The translations under genes were made by a program, and so were the position numbers. Source: Ignavibacteria bacterium (GTDB lineage Bacteria; Bacteroidota; Ignavibacteria; Ch128b). Taken from it: a stretch of DNA of 64,000 nt. The stretch lies in contig JABLYA010000001.1 in the NCBI GenBank assembly GCA_013177855.1, positions 853,231-917,230 on the forward strand, written 5' to 3'. Of this stretch, positions 8,493 to 19,234 are shown in pieces; position 1 is the stretch's first letter; every line of letters starts with the position of its first letter. The notes below the pieces were generated by a model. The model searched no databases and had not been told where the DNA came from. It saw nothing but the letters and a program-made list of their open reading frames with translations.

Positions 8493-8951
8493 ATGAAACT
8501 TGCAACACTTTGTTATGTTTTTAAAGGCGATAAAGTTTTAATGATTAATCGAAATAAAAGAGAAAACGATATACATCTCGGAAAATGGAACGGACTAGGC
8601 GGTAAATTTAATCCCGGCGAAACTCCTGAAGAATGTGTAATTCGTGAAGTCTATGAGGAAAGCGGCTTGTTAATTAAAAATCCAAAACTAAAAGGTTTTC
8701 TTACATTTCCAGCTTTTGACGAAGAAGAAGATTGGTATGTATTCGTTTTTACTGCAAATGAATTTAGCGGCAAATTAACTGAATCGAATGAAGGTGAACT
8801 TGAGTGGATTGAGTGGGAGAGGATTACCGAACTCCCACTCTGGGAAGGTGATAAATATTTTCTTGAATGGTTAAATCAGGAGCGTTTCTTCTCAGCAAAA
8901 TTCATTTACAAAAACTCGAAGTATATTACTCACTCGGTTATTTTTTATTGA
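8493..8951 (+). CDS. Nudix hydrolase (MutT/8-oxo-dGTP diphosphatase-like)
   Basis: 152 residues. The Nudix box is complete: GGKFNPGETPEECVIREVYEESG (Gly-x5-Glu-x7-Arg-Glu-x2-Glu-Glu-x-Gly, about residues 37-59), which binds the metal and cleaves nucleoside diphosphate-X bonds. The short single-domain form and the E-x-x-W-Y-V-F segment resemble bacterial 8-oxo-dGTP/dCTP diphosphatases, but substrate cannot be assigned. The start has an ACGAGG ribosome binding site. The 3' end overlaps the convergent phosphorylase gene by 7 bases. Confidence 0.85.
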   Translation: MKLATLCYVFKGDKVLMINRNKRENDIHLGKWNGLGGKFNPGETPEECVIREVYEESGLLIKNPKLKGFLTFPAFDEEEDWYVFVFTANEFSGKLTESNEGELEWIEWERITELPLWEGDKYFLEWLNQERFFSAKFIYKNSKYITHSVIFY

Positions 8952-11500
8952 ACCCAATAAATTAAACCCATTTCAAATTTATTTGTGAACATTGAATTTT
9001 TGGGTAAAACTCGAATTGTATATCCTTTCAAACCGGTTATATCGTTTGGAATTTCTCCCTCATACTCATAATAATTATCTGACTTTTTCAGGGCTTTCAT
9101 TTGAGCAATACTTCCTGATTCAAGTGTGTCTGAGCCATTGAGTTTTCCATAAAAAATTTCTACCGAAACATCATCTGGAGATAAATCACCAAGAAAAACA
9201 TTCGCCTTGACTTTAACATTTTGACCAACGTAAACTTCGCTATTACAGGAACATTGCACATTCTCGACTCGAATACTTGTCCAATTCTGCCGAACCTTAT
9301 TTTTCCATTGAACGAATTCTTTAATTTTAACAAAGTCATTTGCACAACAATCGAGTTTATTTTTAGCGCCGGGTAAATAAAATTTTTGTAAATATTCTTT
9401 CATCATTCTGTGAGTATTAAAATATCCCGGTAATTTCTTTAAAGAGTTTTTCATCATCTGAACCCATTCCCGAGGAATATCATCCTGACTTCGTTTATAA
9501 AACATTGGAACAATTTCTTTTTCTAAAATCTGGTAAATCAAATTCGCTTCAACTTCATCCTGATATTTCAAATCTTCATATTCCTCTCCAAGACCAATTG
9601 CCCAACCGAGTTCTGGACTATATCCTTCACACCACCAACCATCAAGGATACTTAAATTCAAACAAGCATTAACAGCAGATTTCATTCCGCTTGTTCCACT
9701 TGCTTCCAGTGGTCGTCTTGGCGTATTTAACCAAATATCACAACCCTGAACAAGATATCGGGCAATATTCATATCATAATTTTCGAGGAATACTATTTTT
9801 CTCCTAAACTCGGGAAGTTTGCTCATTTGGTTGATTTCTTTAATTAGTTTTTTACCTTCTTCATCCTGAGGGTGGGCTTTTCCTGCGAAGATAATTTGAA
9901 CTGGAAACTCTTCATTACTCAAAATCTTTTTTAATCTCTCAATATCTTTAAAGATCAATGTTGCTCTTTTGTAAGTTGCAAATCGTCTTGCAAATCCGAT
10001 TGTAAGTGCTTTTGGATCTAAAACTTCGTTAGCTTTTTCAATTTCGCTGAATGAAGCACCCTGTCTGATAAGTTGTTTTCTAAGATTTTGTCTGGCAAAA
10101 GCAACCAAACGCTCTCTTCTTCTTTCGTGTGTTCGCCATAATTCGATATCGGGAATCTTATCGACTTTTTTCCATAATTCCTGATCATCAATGTTATCAA
10201 TCCATTCTTCACCGAGGTATCGATTAAATAAATTAATCATATCATGAGATAAATGAGACTGTAAATGAACACCATTAGTAATTGCATGAATTGGTATTTC
10301 ATCTTTCGGGACACCTTTCCAGCCAAAAGCCCACATATTTTTTGAAACCTGACTATGGAGTTTACTCACACCATTGATATGTCCGCTCATTCTCATTGCA
10401 AGATGAGCCATATTAAATGAATCTTTTTTCTCATCATCAAGATTTCCAAGCCTCATAAAATCTTCATAGGAAAGATGAAGTTCTTCTCTGATATGCTTGA
10501 AATATTTTTCCATCAATTCACCAGAGAAAATATCAAATCCTGCGGGAACTGGAGTATGTGTGGTAAATACATTTGTCATATAACCGATTTGTTTTGCCTC
10601 TTCAAAGGTAAGATGATTTTCTCTCATTAAAATTCTGATCTTTTCAATAGAAAGAAACGCACTATGACCTTCGTTCATATGACATATTTCAGGACAATAA
10701 CCCATTGCCCTCAACGCACGAATTCCTCCAACACCTAGAATAATTTCCTGTTGAATTCTTGTTTCAATAGTTCCTCTATAAAGACCATTTGTTATTGAAC
10801 GATAATCATCTGGATTCTCCGGAACATTTGCATCGAGTAAATAAAGGGGTACTCTCCCAACTTGAATTTTCCAGATTTGAACTTTCAACTCTCTATTGGG
10901 GAAGTCAATTGAAATTTTAAGCGGCTCACCATTTTCCTCTCTAATAAGCGTCATTGGCAAATTATAAAAATCGTTTATTGGATAGGTCTCCAGTTGCCAG
11001 CCCTCTGAATTCAAATATTGTTGAAAGTAACCTTCTTTATATGCAAGTCCAACTCCTACGAGTGGTAATCCAAGATCACTTGATGATTTTAATGTATCGC
11101 CAGAAAGAACACCGAGACCACCGGAATAAAATTTCAAACAATCAGTCAATCCATATTCCATCGAAAAGTAAGCATAAATATGTTTATTGTTCTTACCGTA
11201 TTTTTTCTGAAACCAGGTTTCCTCGAGCAGATATTCATTCAATTTATTGATAGACCTTGCATAATGAGAGAGGAAACCTGAGTCCTCTGCAAGTTCATTT
11301 AATCTTTGCTGTGAAATTAACCCGAGCATTAAAACAGGATTGTGCTGTGTCGATTCCCATAGATCTTCATCAATTCTTCTAAACAAATCAAAAATATCTG
11401 GATTCCATGTCCAGAATAAATTATAAGCTAATTCTTTTAATCCAGAAATTTTTTCAGGGATAATTGGTGTAACCTGATAACTTCCAATTACTTTTGGCAT
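8945..11500 (-). CDS. glgP: Alpha-glucan (glycogen/maltodextrin) phosphorylase
   Basis: 851 residues. An N-terminal DUF3417-type segment (LAYNLFWTWNPDIFDLFRRID, about 25-45) is followed by the GT35 phosphorylase core. The pyridoxal-phosphate lysine lies in EASGTSGMKSAVN at about residue 600, and the glucan-site segment WWCEGY follows. The enzyme releases glucose-1-phosphate from storage glucan using inorganic phosphate. It belongs to the shorter archaeal/bacterial branch of the family that carries DUF3417. Monocistronic as far as can be seen; the cluster does not include other glg genes. Confidence 0.93.
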   Translation of the reverse strand: MPKVIGSYQVTPIIPEKISGLKELAYNLFWTWNPDIFDLFRRIDEDLWESTQHNPVLMLGLISQQRLNELAEDSGFLSHYARSINKLNEYLLEETWFQKKYGKNNKHIYAYFSMEYGLTDCLKFYSGGLGVLSGDTLKSSSDLGLPLVGVGLAYKEGYFQQYLNSEGWQLETYPINDFYNLPMTLIREENGEPLKISIDFPNRELKVQIWKIQVGRVPLYLLDANVPENPDDYRSITNGLYRGTIETRIQQEIILGVGGIRALRAMGYCPEICHMNEGHSAFLSIEKIRILMRENHLTFEEAKQIGYMTNVFTTHTPVPAGFDIFSGELMEKYFKHIREELHLSYEDFMRLGNLDDEKKDSFNMAHLAMRMSGHINGVSKLHSQVSKNMWAFGWKGVPKDEIPIHAITNGVHLQSHLSHDMINLFNRYLGEEWIDNIDDQELWKKVDKIPDIELWRTHERRRERLVAFARQNLRKQLIRQGASFSEIEKANEVLDPKALTIGFARRFATYKRATLIFKDIERLKKILSNEEFPVQIIFAGKAHPQDEEGKKLIKEINQMSKLPEFRRKIVFLENYDMNIARYLVQGCDIWLNTPRRPLEASGTSGMKSAVNACLNLSILDGWWCEGYSPELGWAIGLGEEYEDLKYQDEVEANLIYQILEKEIVPMFYKRSQDDIPREWVQMMKNSLKKLPGYFNTHRMMKEYLQKFYLPGAKNKLDCCANDFVKIKEFVQWKNKVRQNWTSIRVENVQCSCNSEVYVGQNVKVKANVFLGDLSPDDVSVEIFYGKLNGSDTLESGSIAQMKALKKSDNYYEYEGEIPNDITGLKGYTIRVLPKNSMFTNKFEMGLIYWVQ

Positions 11501-11670
11501 AATGTTCTTTTACCTCTTTCTTTTTTCATATCATCATAATCTCAATATAAAAAATCGGATGGAAAGAATTTTGGTAACATTTACATTAAAATTTGATTTT
11601 GGGTTGAATTTATTTCACTTCCTAAACCTTCTTATTTTATTAAATTCGAAAAATAAAAAATGGAGATTAT

Positions 11671-12726
11671 ATGAAAATATTTTTGATGATTTTGCTTCTT
11701 GCTTTTTCAAATTTGTTTTCACAAACAGAAGACATAAATAAAACCACAAATGATCCATATAGATTCCCTGAAGAAAAGCGTCTCAAAAATATTCAGATGC
11801 TTACAAACGGTGGAGAAAATGCAGAAGCGTATTTATCATTTGATGAGCAGAAGATTGTTTTTCAATCAACCAGAGATAACTTAAAATGTGATCAAATTTT
11901 TATGATGAATATCGATGGGACAGAGCAAAAGTTAATTTCTACTGGAATGGGAAGAACCACCTGTGCTTATTTTCTTCCTGGCGATACTTTAATCCTTTAT
12001 GCATCAACTCATCATTATGATAAAGATTGTCCGGAACCACCAGACAGAAGCAAAGGGTATGTATGGAAATTATATGAAACCTTTGATTTGTTCGTAGCCG
12101 ATCTTAATGGGAATATTGTTCGTCAGTTAACCTGTGATTATGGATATGATGCTGAGGCAACAGTATCACCCAAAGGCGATAAAATTGTTTTCACATCAAC
12201 AAGAACTGGAGATCCAGAACTTTACACTATGAACATTGATGGTTCAGATCTTAAAAGAATTACATTCGAAAAAGGATATGATGGCGGAGCTTTCTTTTCT
12301 TGGGATGGAAGCAAAATTGTTTTTAGAGCAAGCCGTCCAAAAAATGAAAAAGAATTAAAAGATTATGAAGAACTTGTAAAGTATGGTTATGTTCGTCCAA
12401 CCAATCTCGAAATTTTTGTTTGTGATGCGGATGGTAGTAATATAAGACAAGTTACAAATAATGGAGCTGCTAACTTCGCACCATTCTTCCATCCAGACGG
12501 GAAAAGAATTATTTTCTGCTCGAATGTAAATAGTAAAGACAAGAGAAACTTTGATCTTTATATTATTAATATCGATGGAACTGGACTTGAACAGGTAACA
12601 TTCAATGAGACTTTTGATGGTTTCCCAATGTTTACCCGAGATGGTAAAAAATTAATTTTCTGTTCAAATCGATTTAACACAAAACCAGGTGAAACAAATG
12701 TTTTCATCGCTGATTGGGTCGATTAA
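11671..12726 (+). CDS. Secreted TolB-like beta-propeller protein (PD40/WD40-like repeats)
   Basis: 351 residues with an N-terminal signal peptide (MKIFLMILLLAFSNLFSQ, cleavage about residue 18). At least five repeats of the form (F/S)xDGxK(I/L)xFxS, each followed by DLYxxNxDGxxxxxxT, mark a TolB/PD40 propeller. Periplasmic or surface protein. GGAG ribosome binding site upstream. Its end lies 17 bases before the start of the M28 peptidase, so the two are likely co-transcribed, suggesting a peptide-binding or processing pair, but the role is unknown. Confidence 0.8.
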   Translation: MKIFLMILLLAFSNLFSQTEDINKTTNDPYRFPEEKRLKNIQMLTNGGENAEAYLSFDEQKIVFQSTRDNLKCDQIFMMNIDGTEQKLISTGMGRTTCAYFLPGDTLILYASTHHYDKDCPEPPDRSKGYVWKLYETFDLFVADLNGNIVRQLTCDYGYDAEATVSPKGDKIVFTSTRTGDPELYTMNIDGSDLKRITFEKGYDGGAFFSWDGSKIVFRASRPKNEKELKDYEELVKYGYVRPTNLEIFVCDADGSNIRQVTNNGAANFAPFFHPDGKRIIFCSNVNSKDKRNFDLYIINIDGTGLEQVTFNETFDGFPMFTRDGKKLIFCSNRFNTKPGETNVFIADWVD

Positions 12727-12743
12727 AATTTAGGAGTAAAAAA

Positions 12744-14549
12744 ATGAAAAGATATTATCAAATTATTTCTCTTATTTTAGTTTTTATTGTTTCTTGCTCA
12801 ACCTTAAAAATCCCACAAACAAATCCAGATATAGATCAAAAGGACTTATTCAATCACTTAAGTTTTTTAGCATCAGATGAATTGAAAGGAAGAGGTACAG
12901 GAACACCAGAAATCGACAAAGCAAGCGAATATTTAGCTAAATATTTTAAGAATCTTGGATTGAAACCGAAGGGTGAAGATGGATATTTCCAAAAATTTAA
13001 AGTTACTACTGATTTAAAATTAAAAGAGAATAATTCGCTTTTTGTCAAATTAAATTCTCAAGAAATCAATTTTACACTTAAAGTAGATTATCAACCAACT
13101 GGATTTTCCGGTAATGGTTCTGTCGAAGGTGAATTAGTATTTGCTGGTTATGGTATTGAAGCCGAAGACCTCGGTTACAATGACTATTCTGATATCGATT
13201 TGAAGGATAAAATTGCCTTAATAATGAGATATTCCCCAGAAGGCGATAAACCTGATACAAAGTTTGGTTTCAAAGTTCAATCAAATTTCAAAGTATCTGC
13301 TGCAAAAAATAAAGGTGCCAAAGCAGTTATTCTATTTACAGGACCAAATACGGTTGAGAATGACAAGCTCATTTCTCTTGTTCCGGATCCTGCTGCAATG
13401 AATGCTGGTATTCCTGTTGTATCGATAAATACAGAAAAAGCGAAAGAGATTTTCGAAAAAGCTGGATTGGATTTATTGGCAATTCAAAAAGGGATTGATT
13501 CTTTGCAGAGACCAAATTCTTTTAAGCTTCAAAGTTCCTACGCAAAAGTAACTGTTGAACTTGAACCTGTGATTAAAGAAACCAGAAATGTAATTGCATT
13601 TCTTGAAGGGAATGATCCACAATTAAAAAATGAGATAGTTGTTATCGGTGCTCATTATGATCATCTTGGAATGGGTGGACGTGGGTCTCTCGCATCAAGT
13701 AAAGAGCCTCAAGTTCATAATGGAGCCGATGATAACGCATCTGGAACATCAGGAGTCTTAGAACTTGCTGAATATTTTTCAGCAAGAAAGAATCAATTAA
13801 AAAGAAGCCTCTTATTTATTCTTTTCTCTGGAGAAGAACTCGGCTTACTTGGTTCAAAACACTTTGTTGATAATCCAACTGTTCCTATCAACCAAATTGT
13901 TGCAATGATAAATATGGATATGATTGGGCGGTTGAACGAAAATCGGCTCACAGTTTATGGAACTGGAACTTCACCAAAATGGAAACCTCTGCTGAACAAA
14001 TTGAACTCTGATTCATCATTCAAATTTAATTTCATTGACGGCGGATTTGGACCAAGTGATCATTCATCATTTTATTCTAAAAATATTCCTGTTTTGTTCT
14101 TCTTCACCGGAACACATCAAGACTATCACAAACCAAGTGATGATGTCGATAAAATTAATTTTGCTGGAATGGAAAAAGTTCTAAAGTTAGTCTCTGGTGT
14201 TGTAACCGACTTAGTTAGTAATCCAGAAAAAATTGAATTCACTAAAGTTCAAGGTGAGGCGCCCCAACAGGGAAGAAGAATGAATATTCGCGTTTATGTT
14301 GGAACAATCCCCGATTACTCAGAACAGGTTGAAGGTTTTAAAATTGCAGGTGTTAATGATGGAAGCCCGGCAGAAAAAGCAGGTTTGAAAGCTGGTGATA
14401 TCATAATCAAATTTGGAGATAAACCAGTAAAAAATATTTATGATTATATGTATGCAATGCAAGGCTACAAACCTGGCGATAAAGTGGATGTTGTTGTATT
14501 GCGAAATGGTCAGGAAGTAAAAGTTGTCATTGAGCTTGGAAGCAGATAA
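12744..14549 (+). CDS. M28 family zinc aminopeptidase lipoprotein with PA and PDZ domains
   Basis: 601 residues from the chosen start at 12744, which follows TAGGAG and gives a lipoprotein signal (FIVSC-STLK, Cys near residue 19); a longer in-frame start at 12714 would lose this. Domains in order: PA insert (about 130-270), M28 zinc peptidase core (about 290-500) with metal ligands GAHYDHLG, NGADDNASG, SGEELGL, MDMIGR and the late His in the THQDYHKPSD segment, then a C-terminal PDZ domain (about 525-600). Likely outer-membrane or periplasmic aminopeptidase. Followed by a bidirectional terminator. Confidence 0.9.
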   Translation: MKRYYQIISLILVFIVSCSTLKIPQTNPDIDQKDLFNHLSFLASDELKGRGTGTPEIDKASEYLAKYFKNLGLKPKGEDGYFQKFKVTTDLKLKENNSLFVKLNSQEINFTLKVDYQPTGFSGNGSVEGELVFAGYGIEAEDLGYNDYSDIDLKDKIALIMRYSPEGDKPDTKFGFKVQSNFKVSAAKNKGAKAVILFTGPNTVENDKLISLVPDPAAMNAGIPVVSINTEKAKEIFEKAGLDLLAIQKGIDSLQRPNSFKLQSSYAKVTVELEPVIKETRNVIAFLEGNDPQLKNEIVVIGAHYDHLGMGGRGSLASSKEPQVHNGADDNASGTSGVLELAEYFSARKNQLKRSLLFILFSGEELGLLGSKHFVDNPTVPINQIVAMINMDMIGRLNENRLTVYGTGTSPKWKPLLNKLNSDSSFKFNFIDGGFGPSDHSSFYSKNIPVLFFFTGTHQDYHKPSDDVDKINFAGMEKVLKLVSGVVTDLVSNPEKIEFTKVQGEAPQQGRRMNIRVYVGTIPDYSEQVEGFKIAGVNDGSPAEKAGLKAGDIIIKFGDKPVKNIYDYMYAMQGYKPGDKVDVVVLRNGQEVKVVIELGSR

Positions 14550-14586
14550 TTAAATTAATCAGCTATAAGTTTTAATTATTTCAAAA

Positions 14587-14614
14587 TAAAAAACCCCGGA
14601 ACTTCCGGGGTTTT
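14587..14614. terminator. Bidirectional terminator between M28 peptidase and nuoF
   Basis: 11-bp perfect inverted repeat AAACCCCGGAA / TTCCGGGGTTT (14591-14601 and 14603-14613) flanked by an A run on the left and a T run on the right, so it can end transcription of both convergent genes. Confidence 0.9.
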
Positions 14615-14638
14615 AAGTTTTAAATCGAAAAACAACAC

Positions 14639-15973
14639 TTAATTATCATTAATCTTTATTTCATTGAGTGGAATTACTGTTTTTCTCATTGAGTGAACTT
14701 TATTGGGAATATCAATCTTAATTGACTTATTTACACGAGCTTCAAATTCATCTCTAAATCTTTCAATCATAAATTTAACTGGCCATGCAGCTGCATCGCC
14801 TAAAGCGCAAATTGTATGACCTTCAATATTATTTGCGACATCAATTAATAAATCAAGATCTTTGCTTGTTCCTCTTCCATCAAGAATGCGATTCAAAATT
14901 TTCAACATCCAGCCTGTTCCTTCACGGCAAGGAGTACACTGTCCACAGGATTCATGCCAGTAGAATTTTGTAATCCGCGCCAAAACTTTAACCAGATCTG
15001 TGTCTTCATCCATTACGATAATTCCGCCAGTTCCAATTGCTGAACCAACTTGTTTAAGCGATTCAGCATCCATTTTCAAACCTTCAATTTGATCACCGCG
15101 AATTGGCGGCATTGATGTTCCACCAGGGATAACACACTTAATTTTTTTATTTCCCGGAACACCACCAGCATATTTGTAGATGATATCAGTCAACAAAGTA
15201 CCGGTAGGTAACTCGTAAACTCCAGGTTTATTGACATGACCACTTACACCAAAAAGCAAAGTACCAGGATGTTTGGGTTCTCCAATGCTTGCAAACCATT
15301 CAGCACCATTTTTAATTATCGCCGGGACATTTGCTATTGTCTCAACATTATTAATTGTTGTTGGATATCCCCATAAACCATACTGAGCTGGAAAAGGCGG
15401 TTTTACTCTTGGATATCCTCTCTTACCTTCAATTGAATTCATCAAAGCAGATTCTTCTCCGCAAATGTAAGCGCCAGCACCACGATGAATGTAAATATTT
15501 GTGTAGAAATCAGTATCAAAAGTTTCTCTCATCTTCTCACCAACGAAACCTGCTTCATAAGCATCGTCTAAAGCTTTTTGCATCAAACGAATCCATTTTA
15601 CATACTCACCACGAATGTAAATGTAACAGGTTTGTGCACCAATTGCATAAGCTGAAATTAAAATTCCTTCAATTAATTGATGAGGATTAAATTCAAAAAT
15701 TTGTCTGTCTTTAAATGAACCAGGCTCACTTTCATCTCCATTGATACATAAAAACTTAGGAATGTTTTTATCCTTCGGCATGAAACTCCATTTTAAACCA
15801 GTTGGGAAGCAAGCACCACCACGTCCCCTCAAGCCTGATTTTTTTACTTCTTCTATTATTTCGTCAGGAGATTTTTGAAGTGCTTTTTTAATCGTCTCAT
15901 AACCACCATGCTGACGATAAACTTCAATTTTGTGATAATCTGGTATATCCTTTAATAAAATTTTTATGCTCAT
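14639..15973 (-). CDS. nuoF: NADH-quinone oxidoreductase subunit F (NADH-, FMN- and 4Fe-4S-binding)
   Basis: 444 residues, full length. The NADH/FMN motif [10 protein letters not shown] (about 50-59) is clear, with Cys where most homologs have Gly. The FMN segment ([13 protein letters not shown]) and the N3 cluster ligands SCGQCTPC (about 340-347) plus Cys near 389 (HTICALGD) are present. It takes electrons from NADH in the cytoplasmic arm of complex I. Overlaps nuoE by 4 bases. Last gene of its operon; a terminator follows and nuoG is not next to it. Confidence 0.97.
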   Translation of the reverse strand: MSIKILLKDIPDYHKIEVYRQHGGYETIKKALQKSPDEIIEEVKKSGLRGRGGACFPTGLKWSFMPKDKNIPKFLCINGDESEPGSFKDRQIFEFNPHQLIEGILISAYAIGAQTCYIYIRGEYVKWIRLMQKALDDAYEAGFVGEKMRETFDTDFYTNIYIHRGAGAYICGEESALMNSIEGKRGYPRVKPPFPAQYGLWGYPTTINNVETIANVPAIIKNGAEWFASIGEPKHPGTLLFGVSGHVNKPGVYELPTGTLLTDIIYKYAGGVPGNKKIKCVIPGGTSMPPIRGDQIEGLKMDAESLKQVGSAIGTGGIIVMDEDTDLVKVLARITKFYWHESCGQCTPCREGTGWMLKILNRILDGRGTSKDLDLLIDVANNIEGHTICALGDAAAWPVKFMIERFRDEFEARVNKSIKIDIPNKVHSMRKTVIPLNEIKINDN

Positions 15974-16473
15974 AATGTCTTATTTCTTAATTCTTGAATA
16001 ATTTGAAGTAATTTTTCTTCATTCAGATTTTCATAATAATCTTCATTGATCTGAACTACAGGAGCAGTTCCACAGCTTCCAAGGCATTCCACTTCTGAAA
16101 TCGTGAAAAGTCCATCTGAAGTTGTTTCGCCCTTTTTAATATTCAATTCATTCTCAAGTTTTTTTAGAAGATCATAAGCACCTTTAAGCATACACGAGAC
16201 ATTAGTACAAACCTGAAGATGATATTTCCCAATTGGTTTTGTATTGAACATTGTATAAAAAGTCACAACACCAAGCACCTGCTCTTCAGTAATTCCAAGC
16301 AATTCAGCGGCGTATTTCATCCCTTCCTGACTTATATAGCCATATTTTTCTTGTAATAAGTAAAGGACTTCTAAAATAACAGAGTCAGGTTTAAGATATC
16401 GTGTCTTTAAATTTTCAATTTTTTGAAGTTCTTGTTCGGTGAATTGAATTTCCACAGTTGTCTCCATTTTCAT
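15970..16473 (-). CDS. nuoE: NADH-quinone oxidoreductase subunit E (2Fe-2S)
   Basis: 167 residues, usual size. The thioredoxin-like 2Fe-2S ligands are CTNVSC and CLGSC (C-x4-C and C-x3-C). Works with NuoF in the NADH-input module. Overlaps nuoD and nuoF by 4 bases each, consistent with translational coupling. Confidence 0.96.
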   Translation of the reverse strand: MKMETTVEIQFTEQELQKIENLKTRYLKPDSVILEVLYLLQEKYGYISQEGMKYAAELLGITEEQVLGVVTFYTMFNTKPIGKYHLQVCTNVSCMLKGAYDLLKKLENELNIKKGETTSDGLFTISEVECLGSCGTAPVVQINEDYYENLNEEKLLQIIQELRNKTL

Positions 16474-17726
16474 TTATCCGCCTCTCCCATCACAGGATCA
16501 ATACTTCCTATGACGGCAACAATATCTGAAACCATATGTCCTTTAATTAAAAGTGGAAGACTTTGAAGATTTACAAATGAGGGAGATCTTATTTTTAATC
16601 TCCACGGGTGTCCTGTTCCATCACTGACAATATAAAAACCTAATTCCCCTTTTGGATTTTCAACACTCGAATAAACTTCACCAACTGGTGGTGTTAATCC
16701 AAAATTTACTAACATAAAATCATGTATGAGTTCTTCCATCTTGGTATAAACATCAAATTTTTTAGGAAGAACATTTTTAGGATCATGTGCAAGAATATCA
16801 CCGGAAGGCATTTTCTCAAGACATTGTCTCAATATTTTGGCGCTTTCTCTCATCTCATCTACTCTAACCCAATATCTTGCAAGCGAATCGCCTTCTTTGT
16901 AAGTAATGACATTGAAATCAATATTATTATAATCAAGATATGGAAAAGCACGACGAACATCGTAATCTACACCTGTTGCTCTTAAATTTGGACCGGTTAA
17001 TCCCATTGCAATTGCTTGCTCAGCTGAAATAACTCCTATTCCTTCAGTTCTTTCAAGAAAGATTCGATTTGTATTTAATAATCTTTCCATCTCATCTAAA
17101 TTTTCATCAAAGTGCTCAAGAAAATCTTCGAGCATTGCAGTGCATTGAGGCGTCCAATCGAGAGCAACTCCTCCAATTCGAGTAAAGCTTGTAGTAAATC
17201 TTGCACCGGTTAACAAATCCATTATATCTTGAAGTTTTTCTCTTTCGCGGAAAGCCCAGAGAAGAACTGTAAGAGCGCCAACATCCATTGCCATTGTTCC
17301 AATAGCAACAAGATGCGAAGCAATTCTCGCCATCTCTGAGATGATCATTCTTATATATTGAGCTCTCTTAGGTGCTTCAACGCCAGCTAATTTTTCAACC
17401 GCTAAAGCAAACGCAGTATTGTTACTTAATGGTGCAAGATAATCCAATCTATCAGTGTGTGGAATAAATTCATGATAAGTTGAATTTTCAGCTATTTTCT
17501 CATAACCACGATGTAAATAACCGAGTTCTGGAACACAACCGATTACTGTTTCACCATCCAGATGAATTAATAATCTCAGAACACCATGAGTAGCTGGATG
17601 CTGAGGACCCATATTGAGAACCATTCCGTTCTCAAGCGTATCCTCAATGACTACATCAGTAGCTTTGGTTAAAAGCGTTTCTAAAATTTTACTTTTGTAA
17701 GATGATTGTTCTTGTGGTGTATTCAT
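16470..17726 (-). CDS. nuoD: NADH-quinone oxidoreductase subunit D (49-kDa, quinone site)
   Basis: 418 residues. The N-terminal NMGPQHPATHGVLR motif and ELGYLHRGYEK segment, which help form the quinone site, are intact, as is the C-terminal DPVMGEADK ending where hydrogenase ligands are lost. Separate from nuoC here (the two are fused in E. coli), with a 2-base gap between them. Confidence 0.97.
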   Translation of the reverse strand: MNTPQEQSSYKSKILETLLTKATDVVIEDTLENGMVLNMGPQHPATHGVLRLLIHLDGETVIGCVPELGYLHRGYEKIAENSTYHEFIPHTDRLDYLAPLSNNTAFALAVEKLAGVEAPKRAQYIRMIISEMARIASHLVAIGTMAMDVGALTVLLWAFREREKLQDIMDLLTGARFTTSFTRIGGVALDWTPQCTAMLEDFLEHFDENLDEMERLLNTNRIFLERTEGIGVISAEQAIAMGLTGPNLRATGVDYDVRRAFPYLDYNNIDFNVITYKEGDSLARYWVRVDEMRESAKILRQCLEKMPSGDILAHDPKNVLPKKFDVYTKMEELIHDFMLVNFGLTPPVGEVYSSVENPKGELGFYIVSDGTGHPWRLKIRSPSFVNLQSLPLLIKGHMVSDIVAVIGSIDPVMGEADK

Positions 17727-17728
17727 AT

Positions 17729-18211
17729 CTATTTCTTTGGTAGTGATAATGATCCTGGAATTCCTAACAGTGGAAAATCTTTTCGAAGTGGATGATATTC
17801 AAATTCTTCAGGCATATACATTCGTCTTAAATCAGGATGATTTCTAAATGTAATGCCAAACATATCGTAAGTTTCTCGCTCATGCCAGTTCGCTGTTGGA
17901 TAAACTGAAGTTACAGAATCAACAACACAGTCTTTTTCATCAACCCTGACTTTCAGTCGAATTCTATATTTGTTTTTCAAACTTGTGATGTGATATACGA
18001 CTTCAAACCTATCTTTTCGTTTTGCACGATCTACGCCGCACAAGTCAACAAGCAAATCAAAAGCAAGCTCATCATCTTCTTTGAGAAATTTGCAGATCTC
18101 GACGATCGAATTTTTATCGACTAAAAAGGTTAAGTCGCCTCTAAAGTCATTAACTTCTAAAATGGCTTGTGGGAATTTTTCGCGAAGTTTTGATTCAATT
18201 TTTTCTTTCAT
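17729..18211 (-). CDS. nuoC: NADH-quinone oxidoreductase subunit C (30-kDa)
   Basis: 160 residues. The conserved signature [17 protein letters not shown] and the C-terminal LRKDFPLLG are present. It is part of the hydrophilic connecting module. Its first 17 bases overlap the 3' end of nuoB, an unusually long overlap. Confidence 0.96.
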   Translation of the reverse strand: MKEKIESKLREKFPQAILEVNDFRGDLTFLVDKNSIVEICKFLKEDDELAFDLLVDLCGVDRAKRKDRFEVVYHITSLKNKYRIRLKVRVDEKDCVVDSVTSVYPTANWHERETYDMFGITFRNHPDLRRMYMPEEFEYHPLRKDFPLLGIPGSLSLPKK

Positions 18212-18719
18212 TGATCACCGGAAGTTCAATCATTGGTTTATCGTCAAATTCAAAAGTGCTGGTTTTACCAACTTTCTTTTGGATTTCAAGAATTGCATTA
18301 AGTAAATTTTCTGGACGTGGGGGACAGCCAGCAACATATACATCAACAGGAACGAATTGATCGATCCCCTGCACAACTGAGTATGATCTAAACATTCCAC
18401 CGCTTGAAGCACAAGCACCCATCGATATGACCCATTTCGGTTCGGGCATCTGGTCATAAATTTTTCTAACAACTTTAGCCATTTTATACGTGACGGTTCC
18501 AGCGACAATTAAAAGATCACATTGACGTGGAGTAAATCTCATAACTTCACTACCGAAACGAGCAATATCAAATCGAGGATCGGCAGCTGCCATCATCTCA
18601 ATTGCACAGCAAGAAATTCCGAGAGGCATAGGCCACAAAGAATTTTTTCTTGCCCACTTGATAACTGCATCTATAGTCGTTGCAATGTATGGAACATTAA
18701 GCTTTGTTTCTAATCCCAT
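18195..18719 (-). CDS. nuoB: NADH-quinone oxidoreductase subunit B (N2 4Fe-4S cluster)
   Basis: 174 residues. The four N2 cluster cysteines are visible in [14 protein letters not shown] and GCPPRPE, with the tandem Cys-Cys typical of the family. It passes electrons to quinone. Overlaps nuoA by 10 bases and nuoC by 17. Confidence 0.97.
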   Translation of the reverse strand: MGLETKLNVPYIATTIDAVIKWARKNSLWPMPLGISCCAIEMMAAADPRFDIARFGSEVMRFTPRQCDLLIVAGTVTYKMAKVVRKIYDQMPEPKWVISMGACASSGGMFRSYSVVQGIDQFVPVDVYVAGCPPRPENLLNAILEIQKKVGKTSTFEFDDKPMIELPVINERKN

Positions 18720-19078
18720 TTCAATGCTCCTTTCTTTAGCAGATAGAAATAACCTGCTAAGAGTATTATTATAAATACAAACATCTCAGCAATTATAAAA
18801 AATCCAAATGATTGACTGAGATTTTTCAAATTAACTGCCCATGGATATAAGAAAACCACTTCGATATCAAATACAATAAAAAGCATTGCAACGATATAAA
18901 ACTTAACACTGAATCTTTCGCGGGCAGTTCTTACGGGTTCCATTCCGCTTTCGTATGTTGAAAGCTTTTCTGGATTTGGTCTCTGAGGTCCAAACCATGA
19001 CGATGCTTTGAGCATCACGACTGAAAAAACAAGTGCGATGAATATTGCGAGAATAAGTGGTATATATTGTTCAATCAT
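18710..19078 (-). CDS. nuoA: NADH-quinone oxidoreductase subunit A (membrane)
   Basis: 122 residues from the start chosen at 19078 ([10 protein letters not shown]), the normal NuoA N-terminus; an upstream in-frame start at 19141 would add 21 untypical residues and overlap a candidate -10 element (TATTTTTG, minus strand, 19100-19093). Three membrane segments are visible, and the loop [20 protein letters not shown] and [12 protein letters not shown] are diagnostic. First gene of nuoABCDEF. Confidence 0.95.
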   Translation of the reverse strand: MIEQYIPLILAIFIALVFSVVMLKASSWFGPQRPNPEKLSTYESGMEPVRTARERFSVKFYIVAMLFIVFDIEVVFLYPWAVNLKNLSQSFGFFIIAEMFVFIIILLAGYFYLLKKGALKWD

Positions 19079-19234
19079 ATCAAAATTTTTTTCAAAAATA
19101 GATATTGATTGAAGTAAAATCAATTTACTAAAAATTACCACTTCAAAATTTTTTGATTAAAGATTTGCTTAGCTTAAATCTTCAATAAAATTAATTTGAA
19201 ATTAAATACCTCTTTTATTGAGTGCGAAAGGCAT

